NCBI GenBank assembly: GCA_029224185.1
Contig: CM055197.1
Coordinates: 18,761,750-18,825,749 of the forward strand
Reading direction: 5' to 3'
Length of the DNA: 64,000 nt
From: Karalla daura
Lineage: Eukaryota > Chordata > Actinopteri > Chaetodontiformes > Leiognathidae
Positions 63,673 through 64,000 of the stretch are shown piece by piece. Under the pieces are notes generated by a model. It was not told the origin of the DNA. It searched no databases and saw only the letters and a program-made list of their open reading frames with translations. Within the stretch, counting starts at the first letter, position 1, and each line of letters opens with the position of its first letter. Both the position numbers and the translations under genes were made by a program.

Positions 63673-63711
63673 CTCATGGTGCGGTTTCTGTAGTGACAGA
63701 AACCGCATGAG
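63673..63711. repeat. Hairpin: 11-bp perfect stem plus 5-bp outer stem
   Basis: Inner arms GCGGTTTCTGT / ACAGAAACCGC around loop AGTG. Outer arms CTCAT / ATGAG with a 3-nt bulge on one side. Confidence 0.85.
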
Positions 63712-64000
63712 ATGCGTGACGCCACTGTCCACTTTACACCGGTCTGCAAAACTGAATGGTACACAAATGCAACGACATCTCGGAATGGGCTCCATAATCT
63801 CCACAACAGTGCACAGTGTGTGGACTGGCATTTACTGCATTATCCTGCTTGTGCTGGATTACTCAAAATTCATGGGTTTGCCATTCTGGAAATAAACTGT
63901 CAGTGACTGGAGGTAAACAAGTATTTTATCAGACACGGGGCCAGCTTGGACTGACCTCAGCCTGCACAAACAACGTAAAACGCCCACAGTGGAGAAAACT

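Overview
The window looks like a teleost fish genome, probably a percomorph. The evidence is multi-exon genes with GT-AG introns, short introns inside genes but kilobase-scale intergenic DNA, many CA/GATA microsatellites, dispersed fragments of fish LINE-like 3' ends, and a decayed copy of a repeat common in spiny-rayed fishes. The gene content is an ancient vertebrate linkage group that I recall from human 1q42 (WNT3A, ARF1, C1orf35/MMTAG2, GUK1, OBSCN). No prokaryotic, CRISPR or phage system is present.

Layout. (1) 1-12,231, plus strand: the 3' part of an obscurin gene (obscn). 27 exons join in one continuous frame for about 1,622 codons: immunoglobulin (Ig) domains, SH3, RhoGEF DH, PH, two Ig domains, then a long non-modular C-terminus of the obscurin-A type. 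(2) 12,309-15,505 plus a distant 5' exon near 18,870, minus strand: guk1 (guanylate kinase, 199 aa), tail-to-tail with obscn. (3) 19,005-22,575, plus strand: mmtag2 (C1orf35 homologue, 305 aa), head-to-head with the distal guk1 exon. (4) 23,597-about 26,460, minus strand: arf1 (ADP-ribosylation factor, 179 aa). (5) about 26.5-39.5 kb: no gene seen; microsatellites, a hairpin and candidate conserved non-coding DNA. (6) 41,837-53,107, minus strand: wnt3a (4 coding exons, 352 aa) with two large introns, one carrying a reverse-transcriptase fossil. (7) 53.6-64 kb: no confident gene; repeats, transposon relics, palindromes and one unexplained open stretch.

The genes are not an operon; each has its own role. 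Obscn is a giant sarcomere scaffold and RhoGEF, guk1 is nucleotide metabolism, mmtag2 is a poorly understood basic protein, arf1 is Golgi vesicle traffic, and wnt3a is a secreted morphogen. Relative to the human order I recall, GUK1 sits at the opposite end of OBSCN, and MRPL55, GJC2, IBA57 and WNT9A are not seen.

The most notable observations are: a phase-supported GC-AG intron in obscn; an obscurin gene with no kinase exons before the next gene; convergent polyadenylation signals about 80 bp apart; an ARF one residue short in its N-terminal helix; a run of 26 G beside an arf1 splice donor; a YADD-type reverse-transcriptase fossil in a wnt3a intron; and an unexplained 112-codon open frame at 59.15-59.49 kb. 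I did not find a wholly new biological system. Exon boundaries were set by hand from splice motifs and codon phase; untranslated ends and promoters are approximate.
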